NCBI GenBank assembly: GCA_026414745.1
Contig: JAOAIK010000037.1
Location: 62,001-126,000 of the forward strand
DNA from: Roseococcus sp.
GTDB taxonomy: Bacteria; Pseudomonadota; Alphaproteobacteria; Acetobacterales; Acetobacteraceae
DNA: 64,000 nucleotides
Reading direction: 5' to 3'
Shown here: piece by piece, positions 8,920 through 18,707 of the stretch
How the letters are laid out: every line of letters begins with the position of its first letter
Position numbering within the stretch: the stretch's first letter is position 1
Program-made: the position numbers and the translations under genes
The notes under the pieces: model-generated
The model's database searches: none
Seen by the model: the letters and a program-made list of their open reading frames with translations, nothing else
What the model was told of the DNA's origin: nothing

Positions 8920-9609
8920 ATGATCGCGGGGCTGCTCACGCCGCTCGACCTCGCGGCGCTGGTCGTCTTCCTCGCCTGCTGGGCGGGCTATTCGGCGGTG
9001 GTGGACCGCATCCCCCGCGTGCGCGCACGCTCGGTCATCGCGGCGATGGACGAGCACCGGCGCCGCTGGATGCTCGCGCTGCTGCTGCGCGAGAACCGCA
9101 TCGGCGACACGGCGATCATCGGCAACCTGATGGCGAGCACGAGCTTCCTCGCCAACACCGCCATCTTCATCCTCGCGGGGCTGGTGGCGCTGCTCGGCGC
9201 GCCCGACATGGGCCGGCGCGTGCTCGCCGCCCTGCCCTTCGCCGAGCCGCCCGCGAGCGACGTGGCGTGGGAGCTGCGCATCGGCCTGCTCGTGCTGATC
9301 TTCGTGCATGCCTTCTTCGAGCTCACCTGGGCGCTGCGGCAGTTCAACTACTGCTCGATCGTGGTGGGCGGCATCGGCCTCGGCCCCGAGCATGCGCCGC
9401 AGGCCGAGGTCGCGGCCGCGGTGGCCAACCGCGCGGCGCGGCACTTCAACACGGGGCTGCGCGCCTACTATTTCGGCCTGGCCGCGCTGGCCTGGATCAT
9501 CCATCCCGTCGCGCTCATGCTCGCCTCGCTGCTGGTGCTGCGCGAGCTGCACCGGCGCGAGTTCCGCTCCGTGGTGCGCGAGGCGCTGCAGGGCAACCAC
9601 CGCCCCTGA
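8920..9609 (+). CDS. DUF599-family membrane protein
   Basis: The product is 229 residues with about four hydrophobic segments (around residues 5-22, 67-90, 106-130 and 185-210). The arrangement LLRENRIGDTAIIGNLMAS...FANTAIF-like, the WALRQFNYCSIVVGGI block and an N-containing loop NRAARHFNTGLRAYYFG match DUF599 proteins. No biochemical function is established for the family. It follows the isomerase gene by 42 bp on the same strand. Confidence 0.75.
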   Translation: MIAGLLTPLDLAALVVFLACWAGYSAVVDRIPRVRARSVIAAMDEHRRRWMLALLLRENRIGDTAIIGNLMASTSFLANTAIFILAGLVALLGAPDMGRRVLAALPFAEPPASDVAWELRIGLLVLIFVHAFFELTWALRQFNYCSIVVGGIGLGPEHAPQAEVAAAVANRAARHFNTGLRAYYFGLAALAWIIHPVALMLASLLVLRELHRREFRSVVREALQGNHRP

Positions 9610-9681
9610 CGCGGCGCGGGGATGGCCCCGCCCCGCGGCCTGCCCTAGCCTTCCCGCCCAATGGGAAGGGAGGGGCGCAGC

Positions 9682-10545
9682 ATGGCGCGCATCGGCTTCG
9701 TCGGGCTAGGCAAGATGGGGCTGCCCATGGCCCGCAACCTCGTGACGGCGGGCCATGAGGTGCTCGGCTTCGACATCAGCCCCGCGGCGCGGCAGGCGGC
9801 GGCCGCGGCGGGCATCGCACTCGCGCCTTCGGCCGCCGAGGCGGCGCGCGGGGCGGGCTTCGTCCTCACCATGCTGCCCGCGGGCGCGCATGTCCGCGCC
9901 GCCTGGGCCGAGATGGACGCGGCCTGCGCGCCGGAGGCGGTGCGCCTCGACTGCTCGACGGTGGATGTGGAAACGGCGCGCGCCGTGGCCCAGGGGCGGC
10001 GGATGCTGGATGCGCCCGTCTCCGGCGGCACCATGGGGGCGGAGAACGGCACCCTCACCTTCATGGTGGGCGGCGCGGCGGAGGATGTCGCGGCCGCGCG
10101 CCCCATCCTGGAGGCGATGGGCCGGACCATCGTCCATTGCGGCGGGCCGGGCACGGGCCAGGCGGCGAAGCTGTGCAACAACATGCTGCTGGCGATCAGC
10201 ATGATCGGCACCTGCGAGGCCTTCGCGCTGGCCGAGAAGCTCGGCCTCAGCCACGCGGCGCTGTTCGAGGTGGCAAGCCGCTCCTCGGGCCAGTGCTGGT
10301 CGCTCACCACCTATTGCCCGGTGCCGGGGCCGGTGCCGGGCAGCCCCGCGAACCGCGGCTATGCGCCCGGCTTCGCGACGGAGCTGATGGTCAAGGATCT
10401 CGGCCTGTCGCAGCAGGCGGCCGGGGCGGCGGGCGCGCACACGCCGCTGGGCGCGGCCGCGCTCGCCCTCTACGAGCGCTTCGCCGCCGAGGGCGGGGCG
10501 GGGCGCGACTTCTCCGGCATCATCGAGATGCTGCGGCGGGGCTGA
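9682..10545 (+). CDS. NAD(P)-dependent beta-hydroxyacid dehydrogenase (3-hydroxyisobutyrate dehydrogenase-like)
   Basis: The product is 287 residues. GLGKMGLPMARNL is the N-terminal Rossmann motif, DAPVSGGTMGAENGTL is the substrate-binding signature, and GPGTGQAAKLCNNM contains the catalytic Lys of 3-hydroxyisobutyrate dehydrogenases. The family oxidises 3-hydroxyisobutyrate (valine catabolism), tartronate semialdehyde or related acids; full length and motif order fit MmsB best, but no mmsA is adjacent. ATG 9682 is preferred over 9661 because GGGAGGGG precedes it. Confidence 0.88.
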   Translation: MARIGFVGLGKMGLPMARNLVTAGHEVLGFDISPAARQAAAAAGIALAPSAAEAARGAGFVLTMLPAGAHVRAAWAEMDAACAPEAVRLDCSTVDVETARAVAQGRRMLDAPVSGGTMGAENGTLTFMVGGAAEDVAAARPILEAMGRTIVHCGGPGTGQAAKLCNNMLLAISMIGTCEAFALAEKLGLSHAALFEVASRSSGQCWSLTTYCPVPGPVPGSPANRGYAPGFATELMVKDLGLSQQAAGAAGAHTPLGAAALALYERFAAEGGAGRDFSGIIEMLRRG

Positions 10546-10570
10546 TCCCCGCCGGCCCAAGGCGCGCGCC

Positions 10571-10675
10571 TCACCGCCGGTGCAGCCATCCGTCCAGCAC
10601 CAGGACGGCCAAGGCGGCGGCCAGAACCAGCCAGAGCCCGGGCTGATGGAGCGGCAGGAGGAGGAGGTTCGTCAT
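10571..10675 (-). CDS. Small predicted membrane peptide (34 aa)
   Basis: A 34-residue frame starts at ATG 10675 after a strong Shine-Dalgarno (AGGAAGGGGG) and reads MTNLLLLPLHQPGLWLVLAA... with one hydrophobic helix of about 18-20 residues ending before an HRR tail. This is the layout of a small single-pass inner-membrane protein with the positive tail inside. It sits between the dehydrogenase gene and a minus-strand carboxymuconolactone decarboxylase gene that ends 43 bp upstream of it, so both could share a transcript. Function unknown; a chance frame is possible. Confidence 0.45.
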   Translation of the reverse strand: MTNLLLLPLHQPGLWLVLAAALAVLVLDGWLHRR

Positions 10676-10717
10676 GCCCCCCTTCCTGCCATGCCGCCGC
10701 GTCAGCCGCGGTCGCGC

Positions 10718-11266
10718 TCAGCCGAAGGGGTCGGGCACGCCCTCGGGCAGGGGCACCTGCGCCACGTTCAGCGTGAAGGAGACGGCGGTGTAGTAGCCGG
10801 CGATGCCCAGCAGCTCCGCGCAGCCCTTCTCGCCGAACAGGGCGCGCGCGGCCGCGAAGCGCCGGTCGCTGACCTGGCCCGTGGTCTGCAGCTCATGGAC
10901 GAAGTGGAACACCGCCGCCTCGTCCTCGGCCATGGCGCGGGGCACGCGGCCGATGCGGATGTCCTCGGCGATCTCCGGCGCGAGCCCGGCTTCCATCGCC
11001 AGGCGATGGTGGGCGAACCACTCGTAGCGCGCCCGCCAGCGCGCGGCGGTGACGAGGATGGCAAGCTCCGACAGGCGCGGCGGCAGGCTCGTCTCCCAGC
11101 GGATGAAGCGACCGAGGCGCTGGAACAGCTCGGCCATCTCGGGGCTGTGCAGCCAGGCGGGAAAGGGCCCCTTGAGGCCGCCCCGCGCGCCGGCGGCGAT
11201 GGACTGCGCCACCTCCCGCTGGCGCGGCGTCATCGCGGCCTCGGCGAGTTCGGTGAAGCGCGGCAT
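10718..11266 (-). CDS. Carboxymuconolactone decarboxylase-family protein
   Basis: The product is 182 residues, all-helical, starting MPRFTELAEAAMTPRQREVAQ and containing LSELAILVTAARWRARYEWFAHHRLA, the AhpD/CMD core. The AhpD CxxC pair is not present at the usual place, where the segment reads ARYEWFAHH. It therefore belongs to the PcaC-like side of the family with an acid/base His rather than a peroxidase Cys pair. ATG 11266 follows GAGGAGG on the minus strand. Confidence 0.85.
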   Translation of the reverse strand: MPRFTELAEAAMTPRQREVAQSIAAGARGGLKGPFPAWLHSPEMAELFQRLGRFIRWETSLPPRLSELAILVTAARWRARYEWFAHHRLAMEAGLAPEIAEDIRIGRVPRAMAEDEAAVFHFVHELQTTGQVSDRRFAAARALFGEKGCAELLGIAGYYTAVSFTLNVAQVPLPEGVPDPFG

Positions 11267-11321
11267 GGACTGTCCTCCTCTGGGCTTGCCGCTACGATGC
11301 GGCGCGAGAAGAGGAACGTCC

Positions 11322-12884
11322 ATGCCCGTGCGCAACGTGCTGTTCATCATGTGCGACCAGCTCCGCTGGGATCATCTGGGCTGCAACGGCCATCCGCGCC
11401 TCGCCACGCCGAACATCGACGCGCTGGCCGCGCGCGGCGTGAACTTCACCCAGGCCTATGTGCAGTCGGGCATCTGCGGCCCCTCGCGCATGAGCTTCTA
11501 CACGGGCCGCTATGTCGCCTCGCACGGCGCCACCCACAACCGCGTGCCGCTCTCGGTGGGCGAGGTGACGCTGGGCTGGCACCTGCGCGAGGCGGGACGC
11601 ACCCTGGCGCTGGCGGGCAAGACCCACATGCTGCCCGACGCGCACGGGATGCGCCGCCTCGCCCTCGACGGGCAGCACGACCTCGCCGTGCTGCTGCGCG
11701 AGGGCTGGTTCACCCTGGTGGACCGCCATGACGGCCACCACGCCGAGCCCGACAGCGCCTACGCCCATTGGCTGCGCGCCCATGGCTATGACAGCCCCGA
11801 CCCCTGGACGGACTACGTGATCGCCGTCACCGACAGCGACGGCAGCGTGAAGTCCGGCTGGAAGATGCGCCATGCGCGGCTGCCCGCCCGGGTGCGCGAG
11901 GAGCACAGCGAGACCGCCTACACCACCGAGATGGCGCTGCGCTTCATCGAGGCGCAGGGCGAGCGGCCCTGGGTGCTGCACCTCAGCTACGTGAAGCCGC
12001 ACTGGCCCTATGTCGCGCCCGCGCCCTGGCACGCGCTCTACGCGCCCGAGGACGCGCTGCCCGTGCGCCGCCACCCCGCCGAGCGCGGCAAGGACGTCCA
12101 CCCCATCCTGCGCGAGTTCCAGAACGAGGAGGTGGCGCAGTCCTTCCAGAACGACGCCTGCATCGCCGCGGTGCGCCCCACCTACATGGGCCTCATCGCC
12201 CAGCTGGACGCGCATCTGGGGCGCGTCTTCGCGCTGCTGGAGCGCATGGGCCGCTGGCGCGACACGCTGGTGATCTTCACCAGCGACCACGGCGACTATC
12301 TCGGCGACCACTGGCTCGGCGAGAAGGAGCTGTTCCACGACTGCATCCAGCGCGTGCCCTTCCTGCTGTACGATCCCTCGCCGGAGGCGGACGCGACGCG
12401 CGGCATGCGCGATGCCCGCTTCGTCGAGGCCATCGACGCGGCGCCGACCATCCTCGAGGCGCTCGGCCTCGAGCCCGCGCCGCATCTGCTGGAGGGGCGC
12501 TCGCTGCTCGCCCTCACCCGCGGCCGAGCGGGCGCATGGCGCGAGCAGGTGGTGAGCGAGCTCGACTGGACCTTCCGCGCCGCGCGCCGCCGCCTCGGCC
12601 TGCCCACCGGCCAGCACCGGGGCTTCATGCTGCGCACCGCGCGCTGGAAATACGTCCACTGGACGGGCGGCTTCCCGCCCATGCTCTACGACCTCGAGGC
12701 CGACCCCGACGAGTTCCACGACCTCGGCCGCGAGCCCGGGCTGGAGGCGGTGCGCGCCGCGATGCGCGAGCGGCTGCTCGACTGGGCGACGAACCTCAAA
12801 TGCCGCACCACCTTGACCTGGGCGGAGGCCGAGTTCCGCACCGACCGCCACAAGGCGGCGGGCGTGTTCTACGGCGAGTGGTAG
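11322..12884 (+). CDS. Sulfatase/phosphonate monoester hydrolase-family enzyme
   Basis: The product is 520 residues. The metal-binding start NVLFIMCDQLRWDHLG, the maturation motif CGPSR (Cys52-Arg56) inside GICGPSRMSFYTGR, and the second metal site FTSDHGDYLGDHWL show a type-I sulfatase fold. Cys in CxPSR is converted to formylglycine in this family by a separate enzyme, not seen in the window. No signal peptide is visible, so it is likely cytoplasmic, as are the phosphonate monoester hydrolases it resembles. Divergent from the CMD gene with 55 bp between starts. Confidence 0.9.
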   Translation: MPVRNVLFIMCDQLRWDHLGCNGHPRLATPNIDALAARGVNFTQAYVQSGICGPSRMSFYTGRYVASHGATHNRVPLSVGEVTLGWHLREAGRTLALAGKTHMLPDAHGMRRLALDGQHDLAVLLREGWFTLVDRHDGHHAEPDSAYAHWLRAHGYDSPDPWTDYVIAVTDSDGSVKSGWKMRHARLPARVREEHSETAYTTEMALRFIEAQGERPWVLHLSYVKPHWPYVAPAPWHALYAPEDALPVRRHPAERGKDVHPILREFQNEEVAQSFQNDACIAAVRPTYMGLIAQLDAHLGRVFALLERMGRWRDTLVIFTSDHGDYLGDHWLGEKELFHDCIQRVPFLLYDPSPEADATRGMRDARFVEAIDAAPTILEALGLEPAPHLLEGRSLLALTRGRAGAWREQVVSELDWTFRAARRRLGLPTGQHRGFMLRTARWKYVHWTGGFPPMLYDLEADPDEFHDLGREPGLEAVRAAMRERLLDWATNLKCRTTLTWAEAEFRTDRHKAAGVFYGEW

Positions 12885-12888
12885 CGCC

Positions 12889-13386
12889 TCACGCCGCGCG
12901 GGAGAGCGGGCAGTAGCCGCGGCGGAAATAGAGCAGCGCCGCCGCCTCGCCCGCGCCGAGGCGCACCGCCTCCACCTCGGCGAAGAGCACGAGGTGCGTG
13001 CCCTTCTCGATGATGTCGGTGATCCGCGCGTCGCAGGCCACCAGCGCCCCCTCCAGCACGGGCGCGCCGGTGACCAGCCTTCCCCAGCGGCCTGTCTCGA
13101 AGCGCGCCGGCCCGTCCACCCCCGTCATGCCGGCGAAGACGTTGGAGATCTCCTCCTGCGCCGCGCTCAGCGTGTTCACGCAGAGCACGCCGTTGGCGCG
13201 GAAGGCCTCGGCCGAGGAGACGGTGCGGTTCATGCAGACGAGCAGGGTCGCCGGGCTGTCGGTCACGCTGCACACGGCGCTGGCGGTGAAGCCGCCCTTC
13301 CCGCCCGCCCCGTCGGTGGTGATCACGTTCACGGCCGCGGGCAGTTGCGCCATGGCGTCGCGGAAATCCTTGCGCTCGACGGGCAT
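12889..13386 (-). CDS. Flavin reductase (HpaC-like)
   Basis: The product is 165 residues with the FMN-binding split-barrel fold: FRDAMAQLPAAVNVITTDGAGGKGGFTASAVCSVTDSPATLLVCMNR is the canonical flavin-reductase N-terminal half, and VLCVNTLSAAQEEISNVFAG follows. Such proteins supply reduced FMN/FAD to a two-component monooxygenase, but no oxygenase partner is adjacent. Its stop lies four bases from the convergent sulfatase stop. Confidence 0.9.
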   Translation of the reverse strand: MPVERKDFRDAMAQLPAAVNVITTDGAGGKGGFTASAVCSVTDSPATLLVCMNRTVSSAEAFRANGVLCVNTLSAAQEEISNVFAGMTGVDGPARFETGRWGRLVTGAPVLEGALVACDARITDIIEKGTHLVLFAEVEAVRLGAGEAAALLYFRRGYCPLSRAA

Positions 13387-13395
13387 GAGGGGCTC

Positions 13396-14091
13396 CTAGC
13401 TGCAACTCGTGAAGCGGATGCGCTCGACCAGCGCCGAAATCCGCGCCTGGGTGTCGTCGGCGTCGGTGCCGATCGCGATCTCCTGCAAGGGCGGGGTCTC
13501 TGCCCCGAAGGCGGCGCGCCAGTCGGCGTCGAGATCCACCCGCTCCTCGAACCAGCGGCCCTTCGGCGTGCTCGCCGGGCGCAGCACGCGCACCTTGCCG
13601 AGCCCGCCCATCCAGGGGCTGTAGAAATGCGGCGGCTCGCGCCCCGTGCCGCCCCAGGCGTAGATGAGCACCGACCGGGGCAGCGCATGGCCGCCCGCGC
13701 GCGCCTGCGCCACCGCGTGCTGGGTGCGCTGCCACATGGTCGCGCGTGCGGGCCAGCCGGCGAAGCCCACCGCGATGGAGACTGCCCGGTCATCGCCGCC
13801 GCGGCGGGTCAGGTCGGTGGGCGGCGGGCCGAGATCCACCCGCCAGCGCCAGGTGAGGCAGGCCGCCCGCCCTTCGACGCGGCGCCAGATGAAACTGCCC
13901 GCGCCTTCTCCCTCCACGACGATGGTCTCGCCCTGCAGGCGGAAACGGGCGGGGCGGATGCCGTCATATTCGGCATGCGTCCAGCCCTGGGCGGCGAGGC
14001 CGGGCTCCGTCGCCGCCGCGCCGCGACCGCGCGCCGGCAGGGCCAGCGCCGGCAGGGCCGGGAGGGTGCGGAGCATGGCGCGTCGCAGCAT
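13396..14091 (-). CDS. DUF3047-family exported protein
   Basis: The product is up to 231 residues, beginning with a Leu/Pro/Ala-rich signal-like region (MLRTLPALPALALPARG), so it is probably exported; ATG 14076 is an alternative start. The body carries the DUF3047 pattern: LTWRWRVD, DDRAVSIAVGFAGWP, LIYAWGG and VLRPASTPKGRWFEERVDLDADWRAAFG. No function is known for the family. It is nine bases upstream of the flavin reductase on the same strand. Confidence 0.8.
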   Translation of the reverse strand: MLRRAMLRTLPALPALALPARGRGAAATEPGLAAQGWTHAEYDGIRPARFRLQGETIVVEGEGAGSFIWRRVEGRAACLTWRWRVDLGPPPTDLTRRGGDDRAVSIAVGFAGWPARATMWQRTQHAVAQARAGGHALPRSVLIYAWGGTGREPPHFYSPWMGGLGKVRVLRPASTPKGRWFEERVDLDADWRAAFGAETPPLQEIAIGTDADDTQARISALVERIRFTSCS

Positions 14092-14140
14092 CCTGCGTTA
14101 CATGGCGGCAGCCGGGAAAGACGCCAAGGGAGACAACGCC

Positions 14141-14842
14141 ATGGAGAGCATCACCATCCCCGCCACCGACGGCAGCGGGCGATTCGAGGCGCTGGTCGTG
14201 GCGCCCAGGTCACGGCCGGCAGGCGCGGTGGTGCTGATCCAGGAGATCTTCGGGGTGAACGCCACCATGCGCGCCCTGTCGCAGTGGGTGGCGGACATGG
14301 GCTTCCTCGCCCTCTGCCCCGATCTCTTCTGGCGCCAGGAGCCCGGCGTTCAGCTCGACCCCGATGCGGGGCAGGACCAGTGGGACCGCGCCTTCGCCCT
14401 GTTCCGCGGCTTCGACCAGGAAAAGGGGGTGGAAGATCTCGCCGCCACCATCGCCGCCGCCCGCGCCCATCCGGCCTGCAACGGCAAGGTGGGCACCATG
14501 GGCTTCTGCCTGGGCGGACGCATGGCCTACCGCACGGCCGTGGCCACCGACGCGGACTGTCATGTGAGCTACTACGGCGTGGGCATCGAGGGGATGCTGG
14601 AGGACGCGCCGAAGATCCGCGCGCCACTGCTCATGCACATCGCCGAGCGCGACAAGTTCGTGCCGCCCGAGGCGCAGGCCGCCATCCTCGCCGCCCTGAA
14701 GGGCCACCCGAAGGTGACCTGCCACGTCTATCCCGGCGTGGACCACGCCTTCGCCCGCCTGGGCGGCCATGCCTGGGACGCACGGGCGGCCACCATCGCC
14801 AACGGGCGCACGGCGGAGTTCCTGGTGGCGCATCTGGGCTGA
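14141..14842 (+). CDS. Dienelactone hydrolase-family protein
   Basis: The product is 233 residues with the alpha/beta hydrolase fold. The nucleophile is Cys in GFCLGGRM, the acid is in AERDKFVP, and His is in PGVDHAFAR, the Cys-Asp-His triad of carboxymethylenebutenolidase. IQEIFGVN near residue 30 is the family's oxyanion segment. These enzymes open dienelactones in chlorocatechol breakdown, though many members are of unknown substrate. ATG 14141 follows AAGGGAGA; upstream in-frame ATGs lack a binding site. Confidence 0.92.
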   Translation: MESITIPATDGSGRFEALVVAPRSRPAGAVVLIQEIFGVNATMRALSQWVADMGFLALCPDLFWRQEPGVQLDPDAGQDQWDRAFALFRGFDQEKGVEDLAATIAAARAHPACNGKVGTMGFCLGGRMAYRTAVATDADCHVSYYGVGIEGMLEDAPKIRAPLLMHIAERDKFVPPEAQAAILAALKGHPKVTCHVYPGVDHAFARLGGHAWDARAATIANGRTAEFLVAHLG

Positions 14843-14851
14843 GGCCGCGCC

Positions 14852-16939
14852 TCAGCCCGCGCGCATCCGTTCCGCCAGGGCCGCGACGGCCTGGCCCAGC
14901 GCGTCGCGCCGGGCGCGCAGGGCCTCCGTGGCGATCCCCGCCTCCTCCACCGCCGTGCGCGTTTCGGCCGCGTTCCCGCGGAGCCCGTCCGCCATGCGCG
15001 TGACCGCGTCCGAACCCCGGGCGGCCTGCTGGGCGCCGGCGGCGATCTCGCGCGTCGCGGCGCTCTGCTGCTCCACCGCCTCGGCGATGGAGGCGGCGAT
15101 GCGGTCCACCTCCCGCACCACGCTGCCGATGCCGTGGATGGCCTGCACGGCCTGCTGAGTGGCCTCGCCGATTTGCGCGATCTGCGCGCCGATCTCCTCC
15201 GTGGCGCGCGCGGTCTGCGTCGCCAACGCCTTGACCTCGCCCGCCACCACGGCGAAGCCCTTGCCGGCCTCGCCCGCCCGCGCCGCCTCGATGGTGGCGT
15301 TGAGCGCCAGCAGATTGGTCTGCGCCGCGATGCCCTGGATCAGCCCGACCACCTGGCGGATGCGCTGCGCCGCGCCGTCCAGCCCCTCGACCAGCGCGCC
15401 CGTGTCGCCCGCACGGCTCACCGCCTCGGCCGTGGCGCGCGAGGCCTCCTGCGCCTGCCGCGCGATCTCGGCCACCGAGGCGGCCATCTCCTCCGTCGCG
15501 GCGGCGATCGCCTCCACGGAATGCCGCGCCTGGGCGGCGACCTCCGACAGCTCCGCGCCCCGCGTCTCGCCCTGCCCGGCCATGGTCGAGAGACGCTGGG
15601 CGATCTCGCGGATGCGCTCGGCCACCTCGTCGAGGCCGCGGCGCTGCTCGGCGAAGGCCTCCTCCAGCGCGGCGGCGGAGGCCTCGCGGTCGGCGCGGCG
15701 CTCGGCCTCGCGCTCGGCGCGGCGGGCGGCCTCCAGCGCATCGGCGGCGCGGGCGCGAGCGAGTTCCCCGCGCAACGCCTCGAGCGCGCGGGCCAGCGCG
15801 CCCACCTCCGAGCGGCGGGACTGGTCGGGCATGGGCGCCTCCGCGCCCTCCGCGAACCCGCCCACGGCGCGCGTCAGGCGACGCAGCGGCTGGCCCACCC
15901 CGCGGTCGAAGACCAGCACGACCAGGAGCGCGATCAGCAGCAGGCCGCCCAGGCCGAGCAGCGCCCGTTGTTCGGCGGCGCGCCGGGCGGCGGCGGCGGC
16001 GCTGCCGTCGCGCACCGCCTCCATCACGCCGATGCGCTCGCCGGCCACATTGAACACCGGGAACACGCTCACCACCACCGGCCGCCCCTCGTGCTCGGCA
16101 AGGCGTGTCAGGGTGGCGCCGGCGAAGGCGGCCCGCATCTCCTCCTCGCGCGCCACCGGCGCGGCGTGCAGGCTGCCGACCGCATGCAGGCGATGCCGCG
16201 CGGGATCGAAGCTCTGCTGGCCCCGACGCAGCAGCGGCGCGAAGGAGGGCTGGCCGTTCTGCCCCTCCTCGGCCAGCAGGTAGAGGGCGTAGGAGCCGGG
16301 CCTGCGCTGGGCCACCCCTTCCAGGAAGGCGCGGTCGAAGCGCAGCCCCACGTTCAGCGTCCCCACATTGCGGCCCTCGTGGCAGATGGCGATGGCCCCG
16401 TGCATGGCGACGCCCGAGGTGCTCATCTCCAGCCCCGTCAGCCCCTCGCCGGGGCAGCTCTGGGCGAGGCTCCGGTTCATGATGATGCGCCAGCCCGAGA
16501 CATCGTCGCCGAAGCGCGCCGGGGCCTGCATGCGCAGCAGCGCCGTGGTCCAGGGACCGGAGCCGGCCGCGCCCGAGGAGGGGCGTTCGTTCACGAAGAC
16601 CTGGAACTGCTCGGTGCTCGGCCGGGCGCGGCGCAGCGCGTCGTGATCGGCCTGCAGCGCCGCGCGCAGCGCCTCGCGGTCGCGCGCCGCGGTGGCCGCC
16701 TGCACCGCCGGGCGCGCGGCCGAGGCGACCGCCGCCTCCAGCGCCCGCGCCGCCTCGGCGGCCAGTTCCATCCGCAGCAGTTCCGCATCGTTCTCGCCGA
16801 TGCGCGCGAGGCTCTGAACCTGATACTCGGCGGCCCCGCGCACCTGGAGCCAGAGGATCGCGGCGGCGACCAGCGTCAGGAGGAGGAAACCCCCGGCGAC
16901 ACGCGCACGGATGGTGTGGAACGCGGCGAGCTTCTGCAT
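14852..16939 (-). CDS. Methyl-accepting chemotaxis protein
   Basis: The product is 695 residues. An N-terminal membrane segment ([22 protein letters not shown]) is followed by a periplasmic sensor of about 300 residues with a Cache-like C-terminal part. A second membrane helix ([17 protein letters not shown]) leads to a HAMP linker and a cytoplasmic signalling domain whose hairpin tip reads [23 protein letters not shown] across two stretches, the conserved MCP signature. It would couple a periplasmic ligand to CheA. ATG 16939 is chosen because it precedes the first helix; no che genes are near. The ligand cannot be inferred. Confidence 0.93.
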   Translation of the reverse strand: MQKLAAFHTIRARVAGGFLLLTLVAAAILWLQVRGAAEYQVQSLARIGENDAELLRMELAAEAARALEAAVASAARPAVQAATAARDREALRAALQADHDALRRARPSTEQFQVFVNERPSSGAAGSGPWTTALLRMQAPARFGDDVSGWRIIMNRSLAQSCPGEGLTGLEMSTSGVAMHGAIAICHEGRNVGTLNVGLRFDRAFLEGVAQRRPGSYALYLLAEEGQNGQPSFAPLLRRGQQSFDPARHRLHAVGSLHAAPVAREEEMRAAFAGATLTRLAEHEGRPVVVSVFPVFNVAGERIGVMEAVRDGSAAAAARRAAEQRALLGLGGLLLIALLVVLVFDRGVGQPLRRLTRAVGGFAEGAEAPMPDQSRRSEVGALARALEALRGELARARAADALEAARRAEREAERRADREASAAALEEAFAEQRRGLDEVAERIREIAQRLSTMAGQGETRGAELSEVAAQARHSVEAIAAATEEMAASVAEIARQAQEASRATAEAVSRAGDTGALVEGLDGAAQRIRQVVGLIQGIAAQTNLLALNATIEAARAGEAGKGFAVVAGEVKALATQTARATEEIGAQIAQIGEATQQAVQAIHGIGSVVREVDRIAASIAEAVEQQSAATREIAAGAQQAARGSDAVTRMADGLRGNAAETRTAVEEAGIATEALRARRDALGQAVAALAERMRAG

Positions 16940-17039
16940 CACACACACGTCCCTTCTGCTCTTCGGCGCTTTGTCGCCCCGACCGGTTAAGGGGCGCTGA
17001 ACCCCTGGCGCGCGGGCCACGCGCATGCATCATCCCGCC

Positions 17040-18707
17040 ATGCGTCCCCGCTTCGCCGACATCTCCGCCCCCCGCCCCGAACCGGCCACGCTGGCCGACG
17101 CCCATGGCGCCCTGCACGCGCGCCTCGCGGCCGACCCCGCCGGCGCGCTCGCCGCCTGGGACCGGCTGCGGCGCGAGACCGAGACCTGGTCGGCGCTCGC
17201 GCATCTGCGCTTCGCCCAGGACACGCGCGACGCCGAGGCCCGCGCGGCGCGCGAGCACGCCGACGCCATGGCCCCCGTGATCCAGGACCACGACACGCGC
17301 CTCAAGCAGCGCCTGCTCGACGAGGTGGACGGGGCCGTGCTCGCCGCCGCCGTGGGCCGCCACGCGCCGCGGCTCTGGGCCTGCGACATCACCAGCTTCG
17401 CGCCCGCCATCGCGGCCGATCTGGAGGAGGAATCGCGCCTCGTCGCGCGCTACACCGCGCTGCTGGCGGGCGCCGCCATCCCCTTCGAGGGCGAGGTGCT
17501 GAACCTCGCCGGCCTCGCGCCGCACGCGGAATCGCCCGACCGCGCGCGCCGCCACGCCGCCGAAGCCGCGCGCTGGCGCTTCTTCGCCGAGAACGGCGCG
17601 GAGCTCGATGCGCTCTACGACGCGCTGGTGCGGCTGCGCCACGGCATGGGCGCGAAGCTCGGCGATGGCGGCTTCACCCCCCTCGCCTACCGGCGGATGC
17701 GCCGGCTGGACTACGGCCCCGCCGAGGTCGCGCGCTACCGCGAGGAGATCCGGCGCGAGGTGACGCCGCTGGTGGCGGAGCTGCTGGAGCGCCGCCGCCG
17801 CGCCCATGGCTGGGAACGCCTGATGTTCTGGGACGAGGCCTTCATGGACCCAGAGGGCAATCCCGGCCCCGCCTTCCGGGGCGAGGCGCTGCTCGACGCG
17901 GCACGGGCCATGTTCGAGGCCATGGGCCATGGGCTGGGCGGCTTCTTCGCCATGATGCGCGAGGGCGGCTTCCTCGACCTCGAGAACCGGCCGGGCAAGG
18001 CGGGCGGGGGTTTCTGCACCGCCTTCCCCACCCATGGCGTGCCCTTCATCTTCGCCAACTTCAACGGCACGCACCAGGACATCGGCGTGTTCACGCACGA
18101 GATGGGCCACGCCTTCCAGTGCTGGGAAAGCCGGACCCTGCCGGGGCTCGACCAGCTCTGGCCGACCATGGAATCGGCCGAGATCCACTCCATGGGGCTC
18201 GAGTTCCTCACCCATCCGCAGATCGGGCGGCTGGTGGGCGAGGCCGCGGCCGGGCGCTTCCGGCGCATGCACCTCTTCGCCTCGCTTGCCTTCCTGCCCT
18301 ATGGCGCCTGCGTGGACCATTTCCAGCACGAGATCTTCGCGCGGCCCGAGGCGACGCCGCAGGAGCGCCACGCGATCTGGCAGCGGCTCGAGCGGCTCTA
18401 CATGCCCTGGACCGAGTACGGCGACCTCGCCTACCCCGCGAAGGGCGGGCGCTGGCAGGCGAAGCAGCACATCTACGCCTCGCCCTTCTACTACATCGAC
18501 TACACGCTCGCGCTGTGCTGCGCGCTGCAGCTCTGGGTGCGGATGCGCCGCGCCCCGGAGGAGACGCTCGCCGCCTATGCGGCGCTCTGCGCGCGCGGCG
18601 GCTCCCTGCCCTTCGGCGAACTGATCGAGAGCGCGGGCCTCGCCTCGCCCTTCGCGCCGGGGGTGCTGGCCGAGGCGGTGCGCGCGGCGCGGGAGGTGCT
18701 GGCATGA
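17040..18707 (+). CDS. M3-family oligoendopeptidase
   Basis: The product is about 555 residues. The zinc-binding motif HEMGH occurs in GVFTHEMGHAFQCWES, followed by ESAEIHSMGLEF, which carries the third ligand Glu and fits M3 (PepF-type) metallopeptidases. It is slightly shorter than typical PepF. It likely degrades cytoplasmic oligopeptides. ATG 17025 in the same frame is an alternative start; neither has a strong ribosome site. Its stop overlaps the ATG of the following SDR. Confidence 0.92.
   Translation: MRPRFADISAPRPEPATLADAHGALHARLAADPAGALAAWDRLRRETETWSALAHLRFAQDTRDAEARAAREHADAMAPVIQDHDTRLKQRLLDEVDGAVLAAAVGRHAPRLWACDITSFAPAIAADLEEESRLVARYTALLAGAAIPFEGEVLNLAGLAPHAESPDRARRHAAEAARWRFFAENGAELDALYDALVRLRHGMGAKLGDGGFTPLAYRRMRRLDYGPAEVARYREEIRREVTPLVAELLERRRRAHGWERLMFWDEAFMDPEGNPGPAFRGEALLDAARAMFEAMGHGLGGFFAMMREGGFLDLENRPGKAGGGFCTAFPTHGVPFIFANFNGTHQDIGVFTHEMGHAFQCWESRTLPGLDQLWPTMESAEIHSMGLEFLTHPQIGRLVGEAAAGRFRRMHLFASLAFLPYGACVDHFQHEIFARPEATPQERHAIWQRLERLYMPWTEYGDLAYPAKGGRWQAKQHIYASPFYYIDYTLALCCALQLWVRMRRAPEETLAAYAALCARGGSLPFGELIESAGLASPFAPGVLAEAVRAAREVLA

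Noticed and set aside
14631-18470. A 1279-residue open frame on the minus strand
   Set aside because: It covers the real chemoreceptor and peptidase genes in another frame and reads as Arg/Ala/Gly/Pro-rich low-complexity sequence; GC-rich DNA lacks stops in such shadow frames.
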